Shown: in pieces, positions 28,879 to 37,265 of the stretch
Position numbering within the stretch: position 1 is the first letter of the stretch
Layout: every line of letters begins with the position of its first letter
Notes under the pieces: generated by a model
The model's input: the letters and a program-made list of their open reading frames with translations, nothing else
What the model was told of the DNA's origin: nothing
The model's database searches: none
Position numbers and translations under genes: made by a program
Assembly: GCA_027488255.1 (NCBI GenBank)
Contig: JAIYBZ010000029.1
Span: 303,643 to 367,642 of the forward strand
Origin: Comamonadaceae bacterium
GTDB lineage: Bacteria > Pseudomonadota > Gammaproteobacteria > Burkholderiales > Burkholderiaceae_C
Length of the DNA: 64,000 bases
Direction: 5' to 3'

Positions 28879-30137
28879 AACGCCGCACAACTTGGGCACT
28901 GCAAAGCTACTTGAAGCTGTCTGCGGCCCTGACTCCCATGTGGAGATGGGGTCTTCAAAAGCGATTGAAACGCGGCAAAGAAACCAGCCAAAGTCTTGCT
29001 CAAAAGTGGATGACCCATCCTGCAGATAAACCTGCAGGACCGTGTGTCTGGGGGCATGCGGTCGGTGTGGGCGAGGCGATGGCCTTGGCAGGGCTTTTCA
29101 AGCTATTGGGCACAAGCTGGCCAGAGGCGCAATTCTTGATCACCACCACCGCACGCACCTCTGGAGATGCACTGAGTAAATCAGGTTTACCGCCAAGATG
29201 TCAGCACCAATTTGCACCGATTGATACACCCGATACAGTCGCCCGTTTTTTGGACCACTGGCAGCCGGCGCTGGCTATTTGGTGTGAAATGGACTTGTGG
29301 CCCGCCTTGATCCATGCCACCAATGTGCGCCAAATTCCCCATGTGTTGGTCAATGCGCGGCTGAATGAGGCCGCCATCGCCAAGCGCCGATGGGGACGAC
29401 TGATTTACCAAGCCTTGTTACCCGGATTCGATCTGATTTGGGCTCAAAACAAAACCACCCGAGACGGTTTGATTGCTTTGGGTGCAAGACTTGAAAGCGT
29501 CAGGGTCACGGGCAATATAAAAAGCATGTCGCCGCCACTGGCATGCGATACGCAGCAATTGAAAGCTTGGCAAGAATGCTTGAGTGGGCGTTTTGTTTGG
29601 CTGTTGGCTTCGAGCCATCCCAACGAAGAAGCGCTGGCCTTGCAGGTCCATGCACTCCTGCGCCAAACCCATCCTGATGCCTTGCTGATCATTGCTCCTC
29701 GCGCCCCTGTCAGAGGAAAAGAAATTCAGCAACAGTGTCCCAGTGGTACTTTGTTGAAAAGTACATCAGTCGCATGGCCATCGCGACTGCACTCGGTCTA
29801 TGTGGCCGACAGCATTGGAGAAATGGGCTTGTGGTACCGCTTGGCTCCCGTGACCATGCTCGGCGGCTCATGGGCCAAGGTCGGCGGACACAACCCCTAT
29901 GAAGCTTTGGCCTTAGCGTGTCACGTTTTACATGGGCCCAACATTTGGAATTTTTCTGAGAGCTATACCCAATTAGCGACTCAAGGTCTGACGCAAGAAC
30001 TCACCGAAGTAGAAGCCCTAGCGCAATCTATCACTGATCAGTGGCGCTCACCCATGCCACGCCAGGCAAGAATTTCTTTGCAATCGAATGAGGCGATCGA
30101 CAGTTTGATTCGATTGGCTCAATCCAAATCGCATTAA
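28875..30137 (+). CDS. Kdo transferase-like GT30 glycosyltransferase, second copy
   Basis: A 420-residue paralogue of the preceding gene. It retains GHAVGVGEAMAL (catalytic Glu region), TTTARTSGD, IWCEMDLWPALI, VNARLNEAAI, VADSIGEMGLWYRLAPV and VGGHNPYEALALACHV. It lacks the N-terminal membrane helix typical of WaaA, having a basic segment instead. The two copies are clearly diverged. It could add a second Kdo, or use another CMP-ulosonate; the neuABC operon next door makes this worth testing. Confidence 0.75.
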   Translation: MKRRTTWALQSYLKLSAALTPMWRWGLQKRLKRGKETSQSLAQKWMTHPADKPAGPCVWGHAVGVGEAMALAGLFKLLGTSWPEAQFLITTTARTSGDALSKSGLPPRCQHQFAPIDTPDTVARFLDHWQPALAIWCEMDLWPALIHATNVRQIPHVLVNARLNEAAIAKRRWGRLIYQALLPGFDLIWAQNKTTRDGLIALGARLESVRVTGNIKSMSPPLACDTQQLKAWQECLSGRFVWLLASSHPNEEALALQVHALLRQTHPDALLIIAPRAPVRGKEIQQQCPSGTLLKSTSVAWPSRLHSVYVADSIGEMGLWYRLAPVTMLGGSWAKVGGHNPYEALALACHVLHGPNIWNFSESYTQLATQGLTQELTEVEALAQSITDQWRSPMPRQARISLQSNEAIDSLIRLAQSKSH

Positions 30138-30141
30138 CCCA

Positions 30142-31545
30142 TCAATGCACCGAAGCCTGAATTTGCGCATCCGGCTTGACCGAGCGCAGCAAGGCCAACA
30201 TCTCGGCTTCAATGCGGTGCAACGCTTCTGGTGTTTGCCCCTCAAAACGCAGCACCAGCACTGGCGTGGTGTTTGAAGCGCGGATCAAACCAAACCCATC
30301 AGGCCAGTCCACGCGCAGGCCATCCATATCGGACACAACGGCAGGCGCCTTGAACGATGTGTTGGCCCGTTGCTGCAAGGCGAGGGTCACGCTGTGGGGT
30401 TCGCCCTCGCGACAGGCGACGTTCAATTCTGGGGTGCTGAAACTGCTGGGCAAGGCATTCAACACCGCATTGGCGTCAGGCGATTGGCTCACAATTTCCA
30501 GCAAGCGGGCACCCGCGTAGGTGCCATCGTCAAAACCATACCAACGCTCTTTGAAGAAGATGTGGCCGCTCATCTCGCCGCCCAATGGGGCTTGGCCGCC
30601 CTCGGCTTCGATGGCTTTCATTTTGGCCTTGATGAGAGAGTGACCCGTTTTGTACATCAGGGGTTTGCCGCCGGCAGCTTGGATGGCAGGCGCCAGCCGC
30701 TGCGAACACTTCACATCAAACAAGATGGTTCCTCCCGGCACCCGGCTCAACACATCTTGTGCAAACAGTTGCATCTGACGATCGGGGTATATGTTCTGGC
30801 CATCCGCCGTCACAATGCCCAATCGATCGCCATCGCCGTCAAAGGCCAGGCCCAATTCGGCGCCAGTCGACTTGAGGGCGCGCATCAGGTCTTGCAAGTT
30901 TTCGGGCTTGCTGGGGTCAGGGTGATGGTGAGGGAACTCGCCATCGACTTCACTGAACAGCTCGATCACTTCGCAGCCTAAAGCGCGGAAAATGCCCGGC
31001 GCCGATGCCCCTGCCACGCCATTGCCAGAGTCGATCACGATCTTCATGGGCCGTGCCAATCGGATATCGCCCACGATGCGTTGGGTGTACGCCGTGATCA
31101 CGTCGCAATTTGTGATGCCACCGCCTGCGCGCAGTTGCCAAGTTTCTTTTTCCATCATGTCGCGCAGCGCCTGAATCTCATCCCCATAAATGGCGCGCCC
31201 CGCCAAGACCATCTTGAAGCCGTTGTAGTCTTTGGGGTTGTGACTGCCCGTCACCTGAATCCCGCTCTGGCAAAGGGTATGAGCCGCAAAGTACAGCATG
31301 GGCGTGGTCGCCATTCCGATGTCCATGACTTGCACCCCAGCGGCCACCAAGCCCCGCACCAATGCGGCAGACAAATCGGGGCCACTCAATCGCCCATCTC
31401 TCCCCACCGCCACTTTGGTTTGCCCTTCTGCTATCGCCCGTGTGCCAAAGGCTTTGCCCAAGACTTCGGCCACCGACTCGTTCAAGGTGGCAGGAACCAC
31501 CCCACGGATGTCATAGGCTTTGAAAATGGAAGGGGTCAATGTCAT
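30142..31545 (-). CDS. Phosphomannomutase / phosphoglucomutase
   Basis: A 467-residue alpha-D-phosphohexomutase, starting MTLTPSIFKAYDIRG at 31545 (an upstream in-frame start at 31593 adds 16 residues). The phosphoserine loop is TGSHNPKDYNG, the metal loop is DGDGDRLG, and the sugar-binding loop is GEMSGHIFF; the C-terminal RASNTTP binds phosphate. It interconverts 6- and 1-phosphates of mannose/glucose for nucleotide-sugar synthesis, fitting the adjacent surface-glycan genes. It converges with the second GT30 gene, 4 bp apart. Confidence 0.92.
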   Translation of the reverse strand: MTLTPSIFKAYDIRGVVPATLNESVAEVLGKAFGTRAIAEGQTKVAVGRDGRLSGPDLSAALVRGLVAAGVQVMDIGMATTPMLYFAAHTLCQSGIQVTGSHNPKDYNGFKMVLAGRAIYGDEIQALRDMMEKETWQLRAGGGITNCDVITAYTQRIVGDIRLARPMKIVIDSGNGVAGASAPGIFRALGCEVIELFSEVDGEFPHHHPDPSKPENLQDLMRALKSTGAELGLAFDGDGDRLGIVTADGQNIYPDRQMQLFAQDVLSRVPGGTILFDVKCSQRLAPAIQAAGGKPLMYKTGHSLIKAKMKAIEAEGGQAPLGGEMSGHIFFKERWYGFDDGTYAGARLLEIVSQSPDANAVLNALPSSFSTPELNVACREGEPHSVTLALQQRANTSFKAPAVVSDMDGLRVDWPDGFGLIRASNTTPVLVLRFEGQTPEALHRIEAEMLALLRSVKPDAQIQASVH

Positions 31546-31808
31546 GGGATCGATCAATGAGTACGACTGAGGGCTGCTGGATCTGATGGACAAGCATTGT
31601 AGGCGGGGCCATGCCCATTCACGGACCCATTTTTACGTCACTCTTCGTCTGCAAAAGTCGGCACTTGAGACGCAGCGGCCATTTTTCTGGCTAACATGGT
31701 CATCCTGCAACAGCGCGCTTGCCACTGCTTTCCTGCTCTTGCTGATTTGCCCCTCGTTCTTACCCCTTGCTGCACGGCACTGATGCCCGTTTTCTTGGTA
31801 ATGACCTC

Positions 31809-32336
31809 ATGAACCTGCCCGAAACCCACCAAATCGACAGCCCCTTGGGCCCACTGTTGTTGGCCGCAACCCCCCAAGGGCTCTGTGGTGTGTGGTTCTC
31901 GGACCAACGCCATCTGCCCAGTCCCCAGCTCAGAGCATCTTGGTCGAGTAACCCTAACCACCCGCTGCTGCGTGATGCTGCCGCGCAATTGACGGCATAT
32001 TTTGCGGGTCGCCTCGTCTCATTTGATTTGCCTTTGGACTTGTCGGCCGGCACGGCCTTCCAACAATCGGTCTGGCAAGCGTTATTGCGCATTCCTACGG
32101 GGCAGACGCTCAGCTATGGGGCCATGGCGCACTTTCTGAACAAGCCCGCAGCCTCACGCGCTGTGGGCACTGCGGTCGGACGCAATCCGCTGAGCATTGT
32201 GGTGCCTTGCCATCGCGTGTTGGGTGCAGCCGGGCAAATGACCGGCTATGCGGGCGGAGTGTGGCGCAAACAAGCCTTGCTCACACTCGAGGGTCACCCC
32301 ATGCCCCTGCACTCATCCAATTCACGAGATCTTTGA
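31809..32336 (+). CDS. ogt: Methylated-DNA--protein-cysteine S-methyltransferase
   Basis: A 175-residue MGMT starting MNLPETHQIDSPLGPLLLA. The alkyl-acceptor motif IVVPCHRVLG is intact, as is the DNA-binding part RAVGTAVGRNP with the Arg finger. It removes O6-alkylguanine lesions by self-alkylation. The next gene starts immediately after its stop (32337), so they are likely co-translated. The in-frame extension to 31767 has no family-like sequence. Confidence 0.93.
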   Translation: MNLPETHQIDSPLGPLLLAATPQGLCGVWFSDQRHLPSPQLRASWSSNPNHPLLRDAAAQLTAYFAGRLVSFDLPLDLSAGTAFQQSVWQALLRIPTGQTLSYGAMAHFLNKPAASRAVGTAVGRNPLSIVVPCHRVLGAAGQMTGYAGGVWRKQALLTLEGHPMPLHSSNSRDL

Positions 32337-33233
32337 ATGCCCCACACACAAGGCAAAGGCTGGCTGACCGACTTTTTGATTTTGGCGGCCATTTGGGGCT
32401 CTTCCTTTTTGTTCATGCGGGTGGCAGCGCAAGAATTAGGCGCCTTACCGACTGCCGCCCTGCGGGTGGCCATTGCTTCGGTTTTTTTGCTTCCCTTGAT
32501 GCTGTTCAAAGGGCATTGGGCTGAACTTCGGCATCACTGGAAACCGGTCCTCTTTGTGGGGGTGTTGAACAGTGGCATTCCATTCGCTTTGTATGCGTTT
32601 GCAGTGATGCACATCACCACAGGTTTGTCGTCCATCCTCAATGCCACCGTCCCTCTTTTTGGTGCCCTGGTGGCTTGGCTTTGGTTGGGTGACAAACCCA
32701 GCTGGTCGCGTGCATTGGGTTTGGCTGTCGGGTTTGGCGGTGTCGTCTTGCTCGCGGGCGGTCAGGCCAGCTTCAAACCCAACGCCTCGGGCATCGCGCC
32801 CGCTTGGGCTGTGCTGGCCTGTTTGGCGGCGACCACGTGCTACGCGCTCGCGGCCAGCTTTACCAAAAAATACATCCCCAGCCTGCCCCCTTTGGTCACG
32901 GCCACCGGCAGTCAAATGGGGGCCACGCTGGCTTTGGTCGTGCCGGCTCTTTGGTTTCTACCTGCCAGCTGGCCCAGCGCATCGGCATGGGGGGCGTTGC
33001 TGATGGTGGGCATTTTGTGTACAGGGGTCGCTTACATCTTGTACTTCAAGTTGCTGGAAAAATCTGGCCCCGCCAGAGCCTTGACGGTGACCTTCTTGGT
33101 GCCGGTTTTTGCCATCGCCTACGGGGTTTTATTTTTAGGTGAAACAGTCACCGCGTGGATGCTTTTGTGTGGCGCCATCATTTTGGCGGGCACGGCTTTG
33201 TCGAGCGGTTTGGTCAAACTGCCGGGGCGCTGA
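32337..33233 (+). CDS. EamA/DMT-family transporter
   Basis: A 298-residue membrane protein with ten hydrophobic helices in two EamA repeats (the first begins LILAAIWGSSFLFMRVA). Such transporters export amino acids or related metabolites; substrate unknown. It abuts the ogt stop codon directly and its last 20 bp overlap the 3' end of the convergent radical SAM gene at 33214. Confidence 0.88.
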   Translation: MPHTQGKGWLTDFLILAAIWGSSFLFMRVAAQELGALPTAALRVAIASVFLLPLMLFKGHWAELRHHWKPVLFVGVLNSGIPFALYAFAVMHITTGLSSILNATVPLFGALVAWLWLGDKPSWSRALGLAVGFGGVVLLAGGQASFKPNASGIAPAWAVLACLAATTCYALAASFTKKYIPSLPPLVTATGSQMGATLALVVPALWFLPASWPSASAWGALLMVGILCTGVAYILYFKLLEKSGPARALTVTFLVPVFAIAYGVLFLGETVTAWMLLCGAIILAGTALSSGLVKLPGR

Positions 33234-34272
33234 TTTTTTTGTACACCAGCACTGTTTTCTCAAGAGACCGTGCGCGCAGTTGGCCACATCCCCCATCTAC
33301 ATCTTGCCCTGCCGATTGACGCAACTTGGTCAACACCCCGCGCTGATGCAAGGTGCGGGCAATTTCAGCCGCCCTCTCCCATGAGGGTCGTGCAAAGGGC
33401 AAATCTGGGACTGCGTTGTAGGGAATCATGTTCATCAAGGCGTACTTGCCTTTGAGCAATCGCACAATGCCCTCGATTTCTTCATGGCTGTCGTTCACGC
33501 CTTCGATCAGTGTCCATTGGTACTGAATGGGATAGCCCGTTGCACGTGCATAAATCTCCCCCGCCTCCACCAAGTCTTCAGGGTCCAAGCGAGGTGCGCG
33601 GGGGAGCAGCTGGGCGCGCACATCAGAGCGCGTCGAATGCAAGGACAAAGCCAGTGCGGGTTTGACACGGCCTTTCGGCAAACGCTCAAACACCCGCACG
33701 TCGCCTACCGTCGAAAAAACCAAATTTTTGTGTCCGATATTGCCCACAGTGCCCAAGAGATCGATGGCCTCCAAGACCTGATTTAAGTTATGCGCAGGCT
33801 CGCCCATGCCCATGAAGACCACTTTTTTGACGGGGCGCAAGGTGCGGGCCAAGGCCACTTGGGCGACGATTTCGGCACTGCCCACTTGCCGAATCAAGCC
33901 CTCACGCCCTGTCATGCAAAACACGCAACCCACCGCACACCCCACTTGGCTAGACACACACAAGCCTTCACGCGGCAAGAGGACACTTTCAACGGTTTGC
34001 CCGTCTTGCAGGCCCACCAACAATCGAGCTGAGCCATCTTGGGCCGGATGCTGCTCACGCAAAGTCGCCAACCCTTGCAGGGCCTGACTCAGGGATGGCA
34101 AGGCCTCCCGCAGGGTCTTCGGCATGAATGTTTCAAGGGAACGCCGCCCACTGTCTTGCGCCTTGGCTTGGGTCCACAAGCGCAGCACCCGCATTTCGTG
34201 CCGCTCGAGGGCACCTTGCGAGCGCAAATAGGCCCGAATGTCCTGAATACTCTGAAAGCGGGGAATGTCCAT
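33214..34272 (-). CDS. RlmN/Cfr-like radical SAM RNA methyltransferase
   Basis: About 352 residues from the ATG at 34272. The radical SAM cluster motif is GCAVGCVFCMTG (C-x3-C-x2-C). The accessory Cys preceding it (LCVSSQVGC) and the C-terminal methyl-carrying Cys (VDGGCGQL) are both conserved, so the ping-pong methyl transfer chemistry of RlmN/Cfr should be possible. FMGMGEPAHNLNQV replaces the usual GEPLLN. It may be RlmN itself or a paralogue with another rRNA/tRNA target. It lies 13 bp downstream of slyX and may share its transcript. Confidence 0.8.
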   Translation of the reverse strand: MDIPRFQSIQDIRAYLRSQGALERHEMRVLRLWTQAKAQDSGRRSLETFMPKTLREALPSLSQALQGLATLREQHPAQDGSARLLVGLQDGQTVESVLLPREGLCVSSQVGCAVGCVFCMTGREGLIRQVGSAEIVAQVALARTLRPVKKVVFMGMGEPAHNLNQVLEAIDLLGTVGNIGHKNLVFSTVGDVRVFERLPKGRVKPALALSLHSTRSDVRAQLLPRAPRLDPEDLVEAGEIYARATGYPIQYQWTLIEGVNDSHEEIEGIVRLLKGKYALMNMIPYNAVPDLPFARPSWERAAEIARTLHQRGVLTKLRQSAGQDVDGGCGQLRARSLEKTVLVYKKISAPAV

Positions 34273-34285
34273 GAACAAGCCCGGC

Positions 34286-34507
34286 TCAATAATGCGGCGG
34301 GATTTCGTCACGCAAATTGCGCACCTCGGCACCGCCGCCCGACTCGGGTAGACGGTCTCGCAGCTGACGCAATTCTTGAATCAGGGCATCGATTTGCTGC
34401 TGCTGACGGTAGACCTGCGCATTCAGTTGGTCCAGCAAGTCTTCGCTAAATCCCGCCTTGATTTCCAGATCGACCAAGCGGTTTTCGAGGGGTGAAAGTG
34501 TGTCCAT
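34286..34507 (-). CDS. slyX: SlyX family protein
   Basis: A 73-residue coiled-coil protein. It begins MDTLSPLENRLVDLEIKAGF, has a Q/L-rich heptad region, and ends with the SlyX-type tail RDEIPPHY. The start at 34507 is chosen because the family begins just before the coiled coil; an upstream ATG at 34534 adds nine residues. Function of SlyX is not well defined. It is divergent from metK. Confidence 0.88.
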   Translation of the reverse strand: MDTLSPLENRLVDLEIKAGFSEDLLDQLNAQVYRQQQQIDALIQELRQLRDRLPESGGGAEVRNLRDEIPPHY

Positions 34508-34527
34508 GGGCTGTATTGGACATGAAT

Positions 34528-34556
34528 TCGACATCAGTTTTGAAGTCTTTTATAAT
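34528..34556 (+). promoter_or_regulatory. Sigma-70 promoter for metK
   Basis: A -35 box TCGACA at 34528-34533 and a perfect -10 box TATAAT at 34551-34556 are separated by 17 bp. Transcription should start near 34563, leaving a leader of about 120 nt before the metK ATG. Confidence 0.75.
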
Positions 34557-34589
34557 TTCGCCATCGCCGAGTTAACTGAACTACTTGCG

Positions 34590-34683
34590 GGGCGATTCAT
34601 AAATTCTGCTAAAGCGTTCGCCAGGCTCCGGTTTTTCAGGGTCGGCAACGCCGACAAACCCCTGAAACAAAGGAGCTTTTTTC
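34590..34683 (+). promoter_or_regulatory. Structured metK leader with sequestered ribosome-binding site
   Basis: The leader can fold into GGCGA/TCGCC (34591-34595 with 34618-34622), then an outer pair GCTCC/GGAGC (34625-34629 with 34672-34676) enclosing TTTCAGG/CCTGAAA (34634-34640 with 34661-34667) and an inner hairpin GTCGGC/GCCGAC (34641-34646 with 34650-34655). The GGAGC strand is the Shine-Dalgarno of metK and is followed by six T, so the stem could act on translation or on termination. No known riboswitch class is recognised. Confidence 0.55.
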
Positions 34684-35865
34684 ATGTCTAACGATTTCCT
34701 CTTCACCTCAGAATCCGTCTCTGAAGGACATCCCGACAAAGTGGCTGACCAGATTTCCGACGCGATCTTGGACGCCATTTTCGAGCAAGACCCACGCAGC
34801 CGCGTGGCTGCCGAAACCTTGACCAACACCGGTCTGGTGGTTTTGGCTGGCGAGATCACCACCAACGCACATGTGGACTACATCCAAGTTGCGCGCGACA
34901 CCATCAAGCGCATTGGCTATGACAACACCGAATACGGCATTGACTACAAAGGCTGTGCGGTCATGGTGTGCTACGACAAGCAAAGCAATGACATTGCCCA
35001 AGGTGTGGACCACGCCTCAGACGATCACTTGAACATCGGCGCGGGTGACCAAGGCTTGATGTTTGGTTATGCCTGCAGCGAAACCCCCGAGCTGATGCCT
35101 GCCCCCATTTATTACGCGCACCGCTTGGTCGAGCGCCAGGCTCAATTGCGCAAAGACGGTCGTCTGCCATTCTTGCGTCCCGATGCCAAAAGCCAAGTGA
35201 CCCTGCGTTATGTGGACGGCAAGCCTCACAGCATCGACACCGTGGTCTTGTCCACCCAGCACAGCCCCGACCAATCGGAAACGGCCACCAAAATGAAGGC
35301 CAGTTTCACCGAGGCCATCATCGAAGAAATCATCAAACCCGTGTTGCCCAAAGAGTGGCTGCAAAACACCAAATACCTGATCAACCCCACCGGTCGATTT
35401 GTCATTGGTGGGCCCCAGGGGGATTGCGGTTTGACCGGCCGAAAAATCATTGTGGACACCTACGGCGGCGCCTGCCCTCACGGTGGCGGCGCGTTCTCGG
35501 GCAAAGACCCCTCCAAGGTCGACCGCTCTGCCGCATATGCCGCCCGCTATGTGGCCAAGAACATCGTGGCTGCCGGCTTGGCCACTCAATGCCAAGTGCA
35601 AGTGGCCTACGCGATTGGCGTGGCACGCCCCATGAACATCACGGTGAACACCGCCGGAACCGGCGTGATTTCTGATGAGAAATTGTCCGCACTGGTGGCC
35701 GAGCACTTTGACTTGCGCCCCAAAGGCATCATCCAAATGTTGGATTTGCTGCGCCCCATTTACAGCAAGACAGCTGCTTATGGTCACTTTGGCCGTGATG
35801 AGCCCCATTTCACATGGGAGCGCACCGACCGTGCCGCCGCTCTGAAAGCCGCAGCAGGCCGCTGA
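34684..35865 (+). CDS. metK: S-adenosylmethionine synthetase
   Basis: A 393-residue MAT. It shows [47 protein letters not shown] and [19 protein letters not shown], which hold the ATP-, metal- and methionine-binding residues. It makes SAM from methionine and ATP in the cytosol. A near-consensus promoter and a strongly structured leader precede it, suggesting feedback control. A bidirectional terminator follows. Confidence 0.97.
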   Translation: MSNDFLFTSESVSEGHPDKVADQISDAILDAIFEQDPRSRVAAETLTNTGLVVLAGEITTNAHVDYIQVARDTIKRIGYDNTEYGIDYKGCAVMVCYDKQSNDIAQGVDHASDDHLNIGAGDQGLMFGYACSETPELMPAPIYYAHRLVERQAQLRKDGRLPFLRPDAKSQVTLRYVDGKPHSIDTVVLSTQHSPDQSETATKMKASFTEAIIEEIIKPVLPKEWLQNTKYLINPTGRFVIGGPQGDCGLTGRKIIVDTYGGACPHGGGAFSGKDPSKVDRSAAYAARYVAKNIVAAGLATQCQVQVAYAIGVARPMNITVNTAGTGVISDEKLSALVAEHFDLRPKGIIQMLDLLRPIYSKTAAYGHFGRDEPHFTWERTDRAAALKAAAGR

Positions 35866-35890
35866 TGCATCGCTGAAAGGCTTCCTGAAG

Positions 35891-35923
35891 AAAAAAAACC
35901 GCTCAACTTGAGCGGTTTTTTTT
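35891..35923. terminator. Bidirectional rho-independent terminator
   Basis: Stem CCGCTCAA/TTGAGCGG flanked by eight A on the left and eight T on the right. It can end both metK (plus) and the type I secretion operon (minus). Confidence 0.92.
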
Positions 35924-35927
35924 GGCC

Positions 35928-37265
35928 TCATCGTTCGCCCATGGACTGGCTGAAGGTTTTGTAAATGGGCTTGGTGAGGTAGCTCAGCACCGTGCGCTCC
36001 ATGGCTTTGATCTCGACGCTGGCGGTCAGGCCCGGGCGCATTTGAATTTCTTTGGCTTTGTCGCCCTTGAATTCTGAGCCGGTGATGCGAATGCGCACCC
36101 GGTAATAAATGAAGGGGCCTTGGCGGGTTTCTTCGGTCAAGACATCAGGGCTGATGTAACTCACCTTGCCGTGTAAAGCGCCAAAAATAGAAGAGTCATA
36201 CGCATCCAGTTTGACGCTGGCATCTTGACCAATGGCTACAAAGGCGATGTCAGCAGGAGGAATTTTGGCTTCAGCGATGAGGTTATCGCCAGTCGGTAAC
36301 AACTCCATCACAGTGTCACCCGCACGCACCACGCCACCCAGTGTGCTCACCTTGATGTTGTTGACAATCGCATCCACCGGCGCGACCAGCTCGGTGTGCT
36401 CCAACACTTGGCTGCGGTCTCTCAATTGCTCGGTTTGGCTGCTCAGGTCTTCTTGCGCCTTGGTCATTTCCGCTTGGGCATCTTGAAAGTATTTATTGCG
36501 TTTACCAGCCAGTTGCGCTTTGATGTCGGCGACGCTGCGCTGTAGCCGCAAAATTTCGGCACGACTCACATCGCCCGACTGTTCAAGACGGCGGTTGATG
36601 CTCAGCTCGTCTTCGGCCAGTGTCAGTATTTCGCGCAAGGCGCGAACATCGTCGTTGAAAGCCGTTTGCCGCTTGTTGTACAAATCAGTTTGGTTGCGAA
36701 TGTAGTCGGTGTACCGGAGCAAATCTTTGTCAAATACCAAAGGTTTGCTGTACACCTCGGCCTGCAAACGGGTCAAGGTGATGTTGAGCGCCGCCACTTT
36801 GGCAAGGCTGTCTGAGACAGCGGCCGCAGCTCTTTCTTTTTGCAAGGTGGCCAAGGGCTGACCGGCTTTCACCACATCGCCTTCTTTGACATGCAATTGG
36901 GTGAGCACACCGCCATCGGACGACTGAACCACTTGTGTCCGTTCGGAAGCAATGATTTGCGCCTGCGCACGGGTGACCTGGTCAATCTTGCCCACAGAAG
37001 CCCACAACAGCAACAGCAAGATGCCCAGCACCATCACACGAATGCTCCAGCGCGAACGCCTGGGCGCCTGCAAATCATGCAGACTGGAAGGGGCTGATGC
37101 ATCCACCGCTGATCTTGGAAACACCAAGCTCAGCATGCCCCAGAGCAAAAGTGGCAACCAGAGCACGACAGACTTCAATCGCTGCCACAGACGCTGCTTG
37201 AAATTGGGCTTAACGCCCACGTCGATCACGTCGGCAGAGGAAGAGGGATGGCCGGAGTTCGTCAT
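35928..37265 (-). CDS. Type I secretion HlyD-family membrane fusion protein
   Basis: A 445-residue adaptor. A transmembrane helix lies at about residues 75-95 (IRVMVLGILLLLLWASVG in outline), then a lipoyl half-motif (TQLHVKEGDVVKAGQPLATL), a long coiled coil (about 140-290) and a C-terminal barrel with the HlyD signature region ITGSEFKGDKAKEIQMRPG. It links the inner-membrane ABC exporter to the TolC-like protein. Its ATG overlaps the ABC gene stop (ATGA). Last gene of the secretion operon, ending in the shared terminator with metK. Confidence 0.92.
   Translation of the reverse strand: MTNSGHPSSSADVIDVGVKPNFKQRLWQRLKSVVLWLPLLLWGMLSLVFPRSAVDASAPSSLHDLQAPRRSRWSIRVMVLGILLLLLWASVGKIDQVTRAQAQIIASERTQVVQSSDGGVLTQLHVKEGDVVKAGQPLATLQKERAAAAVSDSLAKVAALNITLTRLQAEVYSKPLVFDKDLLRYTDYIRNQTDLYNKRQTAFNDDVRALREILTLAEDELSINRRLEQSGDVSRAEILRLQRSVADIKAQLAGKRNKYFQDAQAEMTKAQEDLSSQTEQLRDRSQVLEHTELVAPVDAIVNNIKVSTLGGVVRAGDTVMELLPTGDNLIAEAKIPPADIAFVAIGQDASVKLDAYDSSIFGALHGKVSYISPDVLTEETRQGPFIYYRVRIRITGSEFKGDKAKEIQMRPGLTASVEIKAMERTVLSYLTKPIYKTFSQSMGER

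Noticed and set aside
34563..34683. Known SAM-I, SAM-II or SAH riboswitch before metK
   Set aside because: The leader does not show the conserved core sequences of these classes as I know them; it is reported only as an unassigned structured leader.
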